Under the pieces are notes generated by a model. The model saw nothing but the letters and a program-made list of their open reading frames with translations. It had not been told where the DNA came from and did not search any database. Positions 1-11,199 of a DNA stretch of 64,000 nt are shown piece by piece. Origin of the DNA: Tanypteryx hageni (Eukaryota; Arthropoda; Insecta; Odonata; Petaluridae). The DNA is taken from assembly GCA_028673005.1 (NCBI GenBank), contig CM054113.1, positions 43,962,117-44,026,116 on the forward strand. Reading direction: 5' to 3'. Position 1 is the first letter of the stretch; each line of letters opens with the position of its first letter. The position numbers were made by a program, and so were the translations under genes.

Positions 1-170
1 TTAATTTTATTGAGGTGTTTACAAAGAACTGACATATTACTTTTATTCATCGCTCTGCAAAAATTATAGATAATGAAGAATTAAAAGGAATGCCGTCAAG
101 ATGCTAGCCTGTTCGTCGATATAAATTGGTATCCAATGTTTGTTCACTTGCAAGTAATGCATAGATATAA

Positions 171-172
<2 letters not shown>

Positions 173-244
<72 letters not shown>
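173..244. repeat. compound (TC)n(TA)n microsatellite
   Basis: Pure TC repeats at 173-207 run directly into pure TA repeats at 207-244. Apparent open frames here are products of the repeat. Confidence 0.95.
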
Positions 245-249
<5 letters not shown>

Positions 250-1679
250 GTCGGGATAGCGCCCCCAAAACTTTGGCTCCCTATAGTTCCAAAATTGGTC
301 TCCTGGCACTTTAACGTCAAATATTTATTCAATAACGTTTTATTGGTTTATGTATTGTATATTTTTAAATCTACCATCTTAGTTAAACAATCATTACCTT
401 CCGAGGTTATTCATATTTTTGTGTATTTCACAATGATATTATCCAATACCGCTCATACGAAAAATCCTTATACAGAATGAACTCGGTCCCAAGCCATTCC
501 GTAAAAACGGGATTTTAGTGAACTATGATGATTTTTTTTAAATAATCGAAGAAATTTAAGAAATGTATTTAATCAACAGTTTCAAAATATTCGCAGTTTA
601 TATTTTTATTCCCATTTTAAAAAATTACGCAGTTGATGAACAGAAGGTTCTTAACACAGAATGAGACCCGTGGATTTGGTATGTGTTAATGCAGTCCGCA
701 GGTATATTGCAGTGTTATCACGCGGCCCACTCATGATTTGAGTTTGAAACGCATGTTCTAGATTGACCTTCACACTAATGTAGAACACTTTATTAAGTTT
801 TGTAGCATTTACTATAGCTTATTTGAAACGTTACTGGTTCAGTAAAAATGTTATATTAAATTTATGATAAAATAGTCTCTCTTCTGCTTTTTTATATATA
901 GAAAGACGCATGTCGCGGTCCATTAACAAAATGCGTGATTCTGTATTTAACGTTTGACCGATATTCGCTAATTCCTTTCAGCTTGGAAATTATATTTTTA
1001 AAGTCAAACGCGTCATAAAACAAATATCAAAGGAAGAACATCAAGAAGCGGTCACCAAGGGACATTTTACAAAAAATATTGGAAATTCTTTTCAAAGGCA
1101 ACATAAAACTCAAAATTCTTACTATAAATTGCACAATTTCTTTACGCAATGTAAGTTGGCTAGATCAAACTCTAAATACAGCATTAAGCTACTCAAACGG
1201 AGAATAGTTTTAATTTAACTCTATCTAAGAACATATTCATGGAAGATAAATATATTTACCTGTGGAATAGGCAAATACGCAGGCATATATGAATGAAGCC
1301 TCAAGAGCATATATATAATTAAAAAGTAAACAGGGTTACAAAGGTACCTGGATGTTGCCGGTTAGCATGTTCAAAATTGGCGCCGGGGAACTAACTGTTA
1401 AAACATTCATTTACATATTGTATTATATCCAGTGATTTATTTTGACGAATAAATTCTCTAAAAGTTTGTGAGACCAAATGTTTACATGTATTTGACGAAT
1501 ATTCCCATTAAAGTCCTGCGCACGCAAGATCGCGCTTCTTGTAAATCCGGACAAGTTTTCCTAGGAGGCGCCTAAACAGAAACTGTTCCTACTCGAGATA
1601 ACTCGCTAAGTATCACGTTACACATGGATTAGCATGAATTACCCATGCCTTTTAGGAGTTTCAACGCCTGTCACCGATC
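245..1679. other. AT-rich DNA, nothing recognised
   Basis: Short chance frames only. No inverted-repeat ends, B box or splice-bounded exon was seen. Confidence 0.5.
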
Positions 1680-2700
1680 TCCCTTCCCTTTCTCAAGAGC
1701 GCGACTGGAAACGAGACGCCAAGGAGGAGGGAAAAAAGAGGGGACGGAGGCGACGGGTTTAAAAGAGAAAGAAAGAAGGAGAGAGAGGACTTCTTCAAAG
1801 GTCATTGTGTCATCCGTGCAATAGCCTAGACCCAGCGATATGTTCTCTTCTCACCTCGCTCTTGCAAACTGTCGTCTGGGATCGAGAAGTTTCTAAGGAT
1901 CGCAAATGGTTAAGGATGAACTTCAGAAGGAAGACAATACCCGGTAACTCAGAACAATCGTCCGCGTGTGTGTATGTGTGTGTGTGCGCGTGTGTGTGTA
2001 TGTGGCGCGAGTGTGGACCTCCGGGAAAATGAATACGCCAACACACCCGCGCACACATCTTCCCCCGGCGCATCGCGTGGAATAGAGAGGTGTTCGGAGA
2101 TGATGGGAGGAATCAGTTGGAAGGTGTGAAGATCCTTGCCCTACCGTCCCTATGTGGCCGGGAGGTAGTCGCGGGAGAAGGGGAGACGCAGCGGTGAGTA
2201 AGGGGAGGGGGAGAAAGGGGGGAGGAGGGTGAGGGGGAAGGGCCAAGAGAGAAGGGGTGAGACGGAGGTGAGAGAGTATTGGGAGGGAGGTGGTGGGAAC
2301 CTTTAGTAGGGAAGTCCGATTCCATTTTCTCACGCACAAACGCTCACGCACCAGCATTCCCTCACCGTTTCCCATCCCCACTCCTCCCCCACACACTCCC
2401 ATTCCCTCGCCCGTCCCACACCGTAACGACCCATCCCCTCTGACCGATCGCCTTCCAACTCTTCCCCCGCTCCTGTTCCCCTCGCCCTCCCATGCTTCCC
2501 CTCCGATACACGCAACTGGCTCCTCGACGTCCTGCATACATGCATGAGACCTCCTTCCACCTCCCCCGGCCCCTTATCCTCCCTCTCGCCTCTCCCACTC
2601 CAATCCGCCCGTTCCTGCAGTACTCATACTACACGCGTCTCCTCTCCCCCTCTGTCCCCCTTCTCCTACTACTATCCTCCCTTATTGGTTACCCATAAGA
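1680..2700. other. GC-rich island with purine-to-pyrimidine strand switch
   Basis: The plus strand is purine-rich from 1680 to about 2310 (with a (TG)n insert), then pyrimidine-rich from about 2325 to 2695. Overlapping open frames on both strands have biased composition and no recognisable domain. I see no gene. Confidence 0.6.
1965..2002. repeat. (TG)n microsatellite
   Basis: TG repeats broken by TA and CG dinucleotides, within the 1.68-2.70 kb island. Confidence 0.85.
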
Positions 2701-5700
2701 TATCCTCTGCTTCTTAAAGGGAGTAGACAGATAATGGCTGCATAAAAATGACATCTATCAATCTTTCTTTGGATGCTATTTATAGATTGATGGTTTCGAT
2801 TATGTTGATGGCTGGTCGATCAAATATTTTTCTCCGCGTGATCAAGTCGGGATCGACGTAGTCTAGGGTATCGAAACGAACGCTAATGTATTGTTAAGGA
2901 TGTAAGAAACAAGGCCGTTTCTCACTCTAAATAGTTACTCAAATAGTATTTATCTCCTATAACATTTCAAATGGCAATAAATAGATCAGAATTAAGTAAG
3001 ATAAACTTTTGACATTTTTCCATTACATTTGTAGTTCCTGATACCAATATATGAACGTAAGCGTCGGATTTGGTGCATTTGATCTCTTTGACGCTGGAAA
3101 AAATGTTATCTGCGTTAAAATACCTATAAAGCCTTTAATAAATAATTTTATAATAAAATTCAATGGTAATAGTCTGAAAAAAATGTCAGATTATGAGAAT
3201 GAAATGATCTAGCCAAATAATTTATAAAAAGATATTGAACAAGAGGAAATATAGAATAGTATAAAGATATTTTGTTGAACATTTTTACTATCACTTTTAA
3301 ATATTTATTTAGATTTTTACGCTATAAATATTGTTAAAGTTATGGGAGAAATAAGCCAATCTTCATTTAACATACAAGTAATTTAAGCCACATATTTATA
3401 ATCTCAAATCATAACAACCTCCAAAAATATTTTAACTAGTTATTTCGAACTTTTCATTTCAATATTTTAATTTTATTACTAATTTTTTCATTAATCTAAG
3501 TTAATTTCGGTCGACTTAACGGTAATTACTTATAAAAATTCAACATGTTCGATTTAGAGAGGAGAAATGAATAAAAGCTTGTCTATAATAAGAAAATATA
3601 TTCCAAAGATTTCCTGAAAATCATCTTGTATAAACCACAAGGTTATTTTCTTAAATACCAATTTTATGTTAAAATATAGTTTCTACACATTTCATAGAGA
3701 TAAAAACCTACATTGTTTTTTTTTAATTTACCAACCATTAATATTTTTATCTCCAAAAAACGAGTCATATTTGAATATTGTAACATATTAACATAACTTT
3801 CAAAAGAAATGATCAAAAACATTATGTAGATTTTCAAGGTTAATAAACTCGAATTGAGTTTTACACCCAAGAGATTTCCGCTCCATCTCTTGGAAGGCCG
3901 AACGGCAAGCGCTCCATTTTTTAATTCTAAATAATCTCCGAAAAAATTATCGTTTTCATTCTGGCACCACCTCAATAGCAGATGATTTGAACTAGCACCA
4001 ATTATCAGAGACCAAAACATATCTTGTACAAATGATCGAGTCACGCAATATCTTCCGTAAAAAAATCCGAGCTCCCTAAAAAGAGAAATGAAAATAGATG
4101 ATTGAAACGTACTTAGGATAACGACTTTTTTAAAATTTCATGACATAATGAAGGGTTATTTTGAATATATTCGACGCTTTGTAAAAGTAAAGAAAAACGT
4201 CCCTGACAAAAAAAAGAGAACGGATAGGAATTCGCTCTGCTCCCGTAAATTTTACGGTTGTGGCCCTTGGAAAGATTTTTTTGACGGGAGACAAGGAGTG
4301 AGGGGAGAGAAGTATGGGAAGGGAAGACCGTTGGTCAGGTTGCCATGTCAACCCCCCTCACCACCTCCGCTCCATTTTTCCCTATTCCCCTGCCTCTTCC
4401 AATGATTCCCCTCGCGGCCAAATCCGACACGCCGTCACGGCCACGCCCAAATCTAAAAATAATGCTAAGACGACCCGTAGAAGCAAAACGAGGCGAATAG
4501 TGTCCCTATCCGTGCGGCGCCCTGGACATACGTGACGTGGGTGCGAAAAAAATCAGCACTGGACTCACACCAGATAATGCTCATTGGAGGAAGAGGAAGG
4601 AAAAAAGGAGAGGGAGAAGGGGTGACTTGCGTGTGGGAAGGGGATTTTATTTATTGGGGAGGGGTTAGCAAAGCAACAGATCGGGAAATGGAGAGGGAGA
4701 GGAAAAAAAGAAAGAGGAAGGATGCGAATCACGTTGGACCTGATAACCCGGCCGAGACGAAAAGCACTGTACCCTCTCTCCCTGGCTACCAACATGCTGC
4801 CCTGCACCCATGCCTCTCACTCGACGATCCAGACGGTTCTCCGCCTTCTCCCACTTCCCTCTCCACCGAATTCCGAAAAAAATCCATAAAAGATGTAGGT
4901 AGAGGTCCAAGGATGAGTTTTTTGTTGAACTGCTCGCGTCAGACCAGAATATGTAGAGGATGCGAGCGTTGAAGTCTCCGGGAGTGGGAAGGAAGACCCT
5001 GGGTCAACGCGGAAGTTCAAACGGAAATTATGGCGTTCTTATTCTCCACAGGGCGTGTGAGTGGGACACGGGGGACACTGTTATGGAATATAAAACGTGG
5101 GATTGATTTTTGGAAAATAATATTTCGTAATTTAGTCATACGCGTCTCGATTTTAAAATATGTGAGATAATATACGGATTCCATGCCAACAATAAAAGTT
5201 TCATTCGTAAAAATCTGCTCTAATAATGAGATGACAGATTTCTATATAAAGTATTTATTATAGAAGACAGGCTGCAAATGTACGGATATGTGGACTATAC
5301 AAGTTAGACTCGATATGTTTAAAAATATGAGTCCAATGGGCCAATGAATGTTGAATATTCGGATGAAGCAGAAACAGAAAGTCTGCATTACATAATTTGA
5401 AATTCTGGCAACCGTGAAACCTATCTTTGAAAGGAGTTCACGGACAAGTTTAACTTTCTCTCGTAAGGCGGAGTTTCATAACGCCCTGCTGTCGTGCCAA
5501 TAATATACAAGCATTAAGAAAAATCACAGCTTAAATGTTTCTAAGAGTTTTTGGTTATTGAAAATGCTATAAACATTAACTAAATGCTTTATCTGGTCTG
5601 AGTTTCTCAGCATTTTCTGCTCTAAAGTAAAGTAATTTTACATTTTATGAACTACAATCTTAATTAATTACCATTGCGACTTCCAGTGGTTTTCTTTAAA

Positions 5701-5809
5701 ACCTATTTGCAGTTTAAAAACAATCTGTATCATGCTGTTGTTAACATGAAGATCTTAAAATCTTAATTTATGTAAATGTAATCCATCTCAAGCCTCAATG
5801 CCTCCAAGA
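2701..5809. other. mostly AT-rich DNA, no gene
   Basis: Apart from the island at 4240-4990, I see only short frames. A 126-codon minus-strand frame (4044-3664) has no recognisable motif. Confidence 0.4.
4240..4990. other. GC-richer purine-leaning island, no gene
   Basis: Purine-rich patches at 4260-4345 and 4575-4720 separated by mixed sequence. The frames are low-complexity and unrecognised. Confidence 0.4.
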
Positions 5810-5881
5810 TCCCATGTGGTCTAGGGGCTAGGATATCTGGCTTTCACCCAGAAGGCCCGGGTTTGATTCCCGTCATGGGAA
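5810..5881 (+). tRNA. tRNA-Glu (anticodon TTC), possibly degenerate
   Basis: The 72 bases fold as a cloverleaf. The 7-bp acceptor stem is perfect (TCCCATG with CATGGGA), the discriminator is A, and the anticodon stem TCTGG/CCAGA encloses the loop CTTTCAC with anticodon TTC (codon GAA, Glu). The sequence follows the metazoan tRNA-Glu consensus closely. No CCA is encoded and there is no intron. A Pol III terminator (TTTTT, 5885-5889) follows within 4 bases. Two oddities lie in the T arm. The invariant C56 is T (TTTGATT loop), which also spoils the internal B box, and the last T-stem pair is a C-T mismatch. It may be a working divergent copy or a young pseudogene. It lacks the 3' body of the SINE family seen elsewhere here, so I call it a tRNA gene rather than a SINE. 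Confidence 0.7.
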
Positions 5882-5884
5882 TCC

Positions 5885-5889
5885 TTTTT
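5885..5889 (+). terminator. Pol III T-run terminator after tRNA-Glu
   Basis: Five consecutive T, four bases after the discriminator base. This is the usual RNA polymerase III stop signal. Confidence 0.6.
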
Positions 5890-6900
5890 GTGATCGTCGA
5901 CGTTCCTTAAGACGATTTATTTTTAATATCGTGGTTACTCTTTCTTTGATAATGGTGAAAAACCCAATCAAGCCAAAATAACAGCAACAGAAACTATTAG
6001 TATACTTCTTCAACAATAAAAATAAAAATAAGAAATACTTTTCTTCCACCATTCAATTTTGTGTGTATAGAAATCTCAGGAAAATTAATAAATATAATCG
6101 TAGGATAATTTTTCCGATGTTCACTAAAATAATCTGAAATTAAAAATATACGTAACAAATGCAAAATGCCATTCATTATAACGTAATCTGGCATTATTTT
6201 TCACTTTTTAGTTAAATCTAAAATTTTCTGGCTGTTAAAACTTTAAGCAATCTTGAACGTAATTTTAGTCTCATCCAATTTAAAAGGTATCCTTTCATTT
6301 TCTTAATGAATCCAAATATTCGTAAAATTGGCGATAATAAAATAAGAGAAGATTTCTGCGTATAAGAAAGTTGAACTCAATGAGTGTGGTGACTCTTGTT
6401 TGACTTGGGAATATCGCGTATCGTAGGACACACAAGAAAAGAAAACTGAAACCAGCTCCTTCGTTGCTCCTTTTGCACACCTAACCACTAATTTAAACAT
6501 GTGGGTATCTTGCAATGAAAAACAATTTACCACATCATTATATAACACGACTTTGTAAAGACATTAACAAAGAAGCTTACCAGAGCGAATTGATTTTAGA
6601 ACTGATAGTTACATTATATATTGCAGTAAAGTTCTAAAAAAACTAAATATGGAAATGCAACATAGAAAAACCAAGTACAAGATTACAAGTGAAAAATCGG
6701 CCAAAACAACAAAGTAGCATTTATTATAAAAAGAGGAAAAAAATATGTTAAAATAATAAAGACATAAATGCAACGTCAGCATGTTATGAGTAAAGAATGT
6801 AACTGCACACATAAAAGGATTGCGATTATTTGAGAATACTAATCCCACGCTTGGAACGGCTTCGATTTACATGTTCTCGGTTTAGAACGGTTTCAAACTA
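5890..6900. other. AT-rich DNA, nothing recognised
   Basis: Short minus-strand frames of biased AT composition only. Confidence 0.5.
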
Positions 6901-7193
6901 CAGTAGAGTCTCGCTAATCCGAGGTCGTGCTCTCTGAGACATTGCAGCGAAAAAAATATGTATGCCAAAGAAACAAAAGACTCTTGATGGTTTTCTCTTC
7001 ATTAATTTACTATGGATATGTTTTATTATTGTGTGTTATTTCTCAAGGACGGTTAAATTTTGTTTTGTAATAGTTTTTAATAATTAATATATCTAAATAC
7101 ATATGTTTTATTTTTACAACTTTATATTTAATCATTCCCCATAATCCGAATTGCCTCTAGTCCCGTTCACCTCGGATTATCGAGACTCCACTG
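6901..7193. mobile_element. Tigger-like miniature inverted-repeat element
   Basis: A 293-bp, AT-rich, non-coding element whose 24-bp ends match at 22 positions when one is inverted. The left end starts CAGTAGAGTCTCGCTAATCC and the right end, inverted, starts CAGTGGAGTCTCGATAATCC. TA precedes the left end. CA follows the right end, a probable decayed TA duplication. The ends resemble those of pogo/Tigger elements. Confidence 0.85.
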
Positions 7194-8044
7194 CATCGCG
7201 CACCACCATCAATTTCACTTCAGCGTGGTTCCGCACACTCTCCAAGCATTAAATTTCATGTAGTTTCACTTAGACTCAGAAATTATGATAAATAATAAAT
7301 TAAACAATTCTAAATAAAATGTAACTAAATTGTTATAGGACTAACTCAAGACGGTGCTCAAATATTACCTCCCCTTGCACAGTTTTGATTTTCACGGTCC
7401 CTCCCAGGAACGAACGTATCGTGAAAAGCGAGTGTATAATAGAAAATGGAGCGAAGAAAAATCGAAGAAGAGGAATGGAAGATACAAATACTGTAAGAGA
7501 GCGGGACATAATGATGGTGAGAAGAGGGAGAGGAAAAAGGCAAAAGTTGGGCGAGGGAAAAATATTTTCTCGTAGCGTGGAAGCACGCGCTCCATTCGGC
7601 AAGCCTTCTCCCTCCGTGGGCCTCCTTCGCCCAAATCGCCTGAGGAATGCTGTGTTTGAGAATTCGGATTGAGGGAGTGATTGCCTCGAATGCGTCGTAC
7701 AGTTAATGTATAACGGTCATGAGAACCCGGAAAAAAGGATATTGCTCCACCGCGAGCCAAGAGAGACGTTAAAAGAAGGTCCATTAAATTTTTTTCGATA
7801 TATATGTGTTTATGTGCGAGAATAGCCGATCCATTTGGCCTCCTAGATGCCAACGAAGTGTCTCGGTATGTTTCCTAAGAGATAATAAAAGACAGTCGAC
7901 ATTCGATGTCTCGATGCGATATGATATCGGAGACAAAATCTCTTGATTCCGACGGAGGGTTTATTTTGATGTCTGGTTAATTTATTTATTTGTTCATTTT
8001 TCATTTGCTTTTAATTTGATATTTTAAAAATAGGCTTGTTTAGG
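7194..8044. other. no gene; purine-leaning stretch 7430-7570
   Basis: The A/G-rich patch generates frames on both strands, up to 153 codons on the minus strand, without a domain. Confidence 0.4.
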
Positions 8045-8130
8045 GTAACAAAGACAAAAATGGACATTAATCTACACAGCGGGATTCGAACCCCCGATAT
8101 TAGCATTGGGAAGCAAACAGGCTAATAAAC
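8045..8130 (-). mobile_element. SINE fragment
   Basis: On the minus strand, B box GGTTCGAATCC (8092-8082) preceded by CCCAATGCTA and followed by a short body with TTTTTGTCTTTGTTA. This resembles the family above. It abuts the tail of the 8141 copy. Confidence 0.5.
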
Positions 8131-8140
8131 TCTCATGATT

Positions 8141-8340
8141 TTATTTATTTTATTTTATTTATTCAATAATTCCACATACAGCTTTTGTAGCCATTTTACA
8201 GTGAAATGTGCTAACAATAACAATAGACGAACACATACATCCATGCCCTAGGTGGAGAAAAACCCACCTAGGCGGGATTCGAACCCGCGACCTTCGGATT
8301 GGCAGGCGAAACGTTACCCCACCGCCACCGAGACCGACAT
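8141..8340 (-). mobile_element. tRNA-derived SINE (same family)
   Basis: On the minus strand, a tRNA-like head with B box GGTTCGAATCC (8285-8275), then the family body (ATGTATGTGTTCGTCTATTG, TTAGCACATTTCACTGTAAAA) and a tail of AATAA/AAATA repeats (8164-8140). Between head and body lies a perfect 9-bp inverted repeat CCTAGGTGG/CCACCTAGG (8247-8272) that the other copies lack. Confidence 0.8.
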
Positions 8341-9117
8341 TTAAAGCTAAACGAGCGATAAATAATTTTTTCCGACTTATTTTTCAGAATAGCAAACATT
8401 TTAGACTCTTTAAGGTCGTTCAATGACGTAGTTTTACGTGTATAAAATATCCTAATTGAATTTTTTTCGATTGACGAAACCGATAAGAAATGTATCTAAT
8501 TGATATATGAAACATCGAATTTCTAAAAGCATGAAATAATGAAAAAACATCAAAATAATTTGCAATTTTATTTTACTTACACTATTTAAACATGCCTTGG
8601 AAATACTCATAATGACGATTGTTTCAGCGCTGCATTTTTCCAATTGGTTTCATCAATTTCCTCGCATGATTCACTAAATTTGTAATTCCATAAAATTTAT
8701 AAGAACACTATCTTGTAGTGCCCGATACATTCTTTACGGGCCTTCTCATGGTAAACATACTAAATCAAGTCATCCCTGTTTAACCTCTATATTTTTAACA
8801 TTCTTCTCATTTTGGGCTGACCGACGAGAAAATAGTATCACACATCGGAAAAGATTTCAAAACCGCCGAAGAATTCCAAATTTGCCTCGAAAGGAAGCTA
8901 TTCGAAATGTTGTATTCTGTCCGTGTTAACTTTCGGACGAATGTGTACTGAGTGCTGAAAGTTCTAGCAAACTTTGACTCTCCATCCGACTAGAACACAC
9001 CAGGGGGAAGAGGAGGAATGGGAAGGCAAAGTGGCCGTACATAACGAGCCAGATGAAGGAAATAAACCATGAGTCACATTTTTAAAAGGAATTTTAGGGA
9101 CATTCTCAAAGAAAAAA

Positions 9118-9146
9118 CAACTGAATGCTTTACAAGCATTCAGTTG
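9118..9146. repeat. perfect 13-bp inverted repeat
   Basis: CAACTGAATGCTT, spacer TAC, AAGCATTCAGTTG. A short perfect hairpin with no T run after it and no adjacent gene. Confidence 0.8.
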
Positions 9147-9819
9147 GTTGGTGGTTTGCCACTGGGGACAATATTTTTAGCCAAAATGTTAATTTTGATT
9201 ACTCGACCATTTTATGCCTATAGAAATTGACTTGTTTGTCATTTAGATTTTATTCACAATATGAACTCAATAATTAATATTTTGCAAGAAAAAACCAATT
9301 AGTCTAATTGAAAATAAATAGGAAAGGGTAAAAACTCAATAATTTATCGTTAATTTCAAGTTATAATCTCTGGATCTCTTGTTACCTCCTCACACAACTA
9401 AAAGAACACACATTTTCACGCACATACTTGAATATACATAATGAAAAATATAATGGATCTAACACAGCGTGCTTTGTGGCGGCAGGTGGAAACGCGTTCT
9501 CCTAGTGAATAATCTGATAACCATCTTGACAAATTAATTTTCCCGAGACAAAAACTGGAGATAAAATCCAGCGCTAATAATGCCAATAAATAGCACACCA
9601 AAATTCCGATACGATGCAACAAATTCCGTAAAGATGATACAACGTCACGATACACTTAATTGCATTATTACAAGGGACGATAGCAATCAAGCATGCCCGC
9701 GGAGAAGCATCACAATGGTGGTAGTGATAGGCATCTTTCACGGACTACTGGAAAGGTTGAGACCCGGATAATGAATTCTAGCGAGAGGCAATCAAGATCA
9801 ACTACGGACGTCCTTCGAG

Positions 9820-9892
9820 AGTCTCTCATAAGTTATCCGTCTGCCACCGAGCTAAGAAATCTTGCGTTCGAATCTCGCCAAAGAAATTTTTG
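9820..9892 (+). mobile_element. possible tRNA-like SINE head
   Basis: CCACCGAGCTAAGAAATCTT then GCGTTCGAATCTCGCC (9862-9877) looks like the anticodon and T arms of a tRNA-like head. It is followed by AAATTTTTG. No family body is attached. Confidence 0.3.
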
Positions 9893-11199
9893 AAATGCGG
9901 CAGACAGACCGCGCGAAAGCTTCATCGAATTGATTATCTCGAAAAGTAATTCGTGGTTATATGAACTCAAGTTGGCATTAATATAATGATTAAGTTCACC
10001 GCACAGTTGAGGTCATCGAGTGAACTATAACATGCCTCGATTACGATGAGTAATGAAGCTGAGATTGTAAATTTGTCGGGACCAGTTTCTCAGCACAAGG
10101 ACTTTGGAATTGAAGGAAAGAGTAGGGTGAAGATGCAAACGTCGGAGTTAATTTCGTTTCGCTGTAATCGTATGGAGTTAAAATGGCTATCCAAGTCCAA
10201 AATTTTCTCGCAAAAATAAAATTGAAAATTCATAGGTACTGATAGGTGAGGGCTTCAGCAGAGAGAACAGGGTAACTCGATGGTTTAAAACGTTATAGTG
10301 AAAAACTGTAGGCATATAATAATTACAATCTGCTTTCAAATAAATCATACTTTTGTTAATCTTTGAAAGTTGCGGATATTTAGATCTGATAAACTCCCTT
10401 TAAAAATGGATAATTAAAGCAATAACGTATTCCAAATATTAGTTAAAAGAAAAACGAATTTTTGTTGTAACTCCATGTAATTAAATTTGATAAACTAATT
10501 CATTTAATTTAATAAACTTTTTAACAAACCGATTACTCATTGCAGATATCTCTCTGCAATAATTCATAATTCACGTGCTTTTAGTAGAATTTTTATTATT
10601 AACTATTTTCTATGCAGTTTTTTATTAAATTTTAACTAGATTTTGGAAGTTAATTGTCATCATTCTATACAAATAGTGAACCCTAATCCAACTAACAAAT
10701 ATTGCTATTTTCATCAAGTTGAACGTTCTTAAAAAGCATATGAAAATAAATGAAACAACAAATTTCATTATATTTTTATTCAGGTTCATCTATTATCATA
10801 AATTATTTCTCAGTTCGATCTTAAGAAACAATCGCATAATCTTAGGTTATTTATAAATCATTATTATTCATAAATACACATCTATTCTATTAAAAAACAA
10901 CCGACCAACCATTGCGGTAGATAAACGTAAAATAACCTAAAACAATGGTCTTTAACCTCTTCAAAATGTTTCTCTCTTTGTTAATTTATTCTCACAGTCT
11001 TTTACTAAAGTCTTTTTCTTGTTCCTGGTGAAAACAGGAGATATCACCCTTTTCAATGCGACGTATTGAGTTAATTTGTAAAATATCAAGCGAGCATCGC
11101 GATATTTAAAACAATAACAAAACAGCGTCGAAACCATCACCAATAACTTAAATAAATTCAGGAAGGAAAACTTAACAAATTTCTGGTGCTCTCGAGCTC

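Larger units (their letters stand above)
8341..11199. other. AT-rich DNA, no gene
   Basis: Contains only the 9118-9146 hairpin and the doubtful tRNA-like segment at 9820. Confidence 0.5.

Noticed and set aside
64..480. Frames with Tyr-Ile, Ser-Leu and Arg-Glu repeats
   Set aside because: Translations of the (TC)n(TA)n microsatellite.
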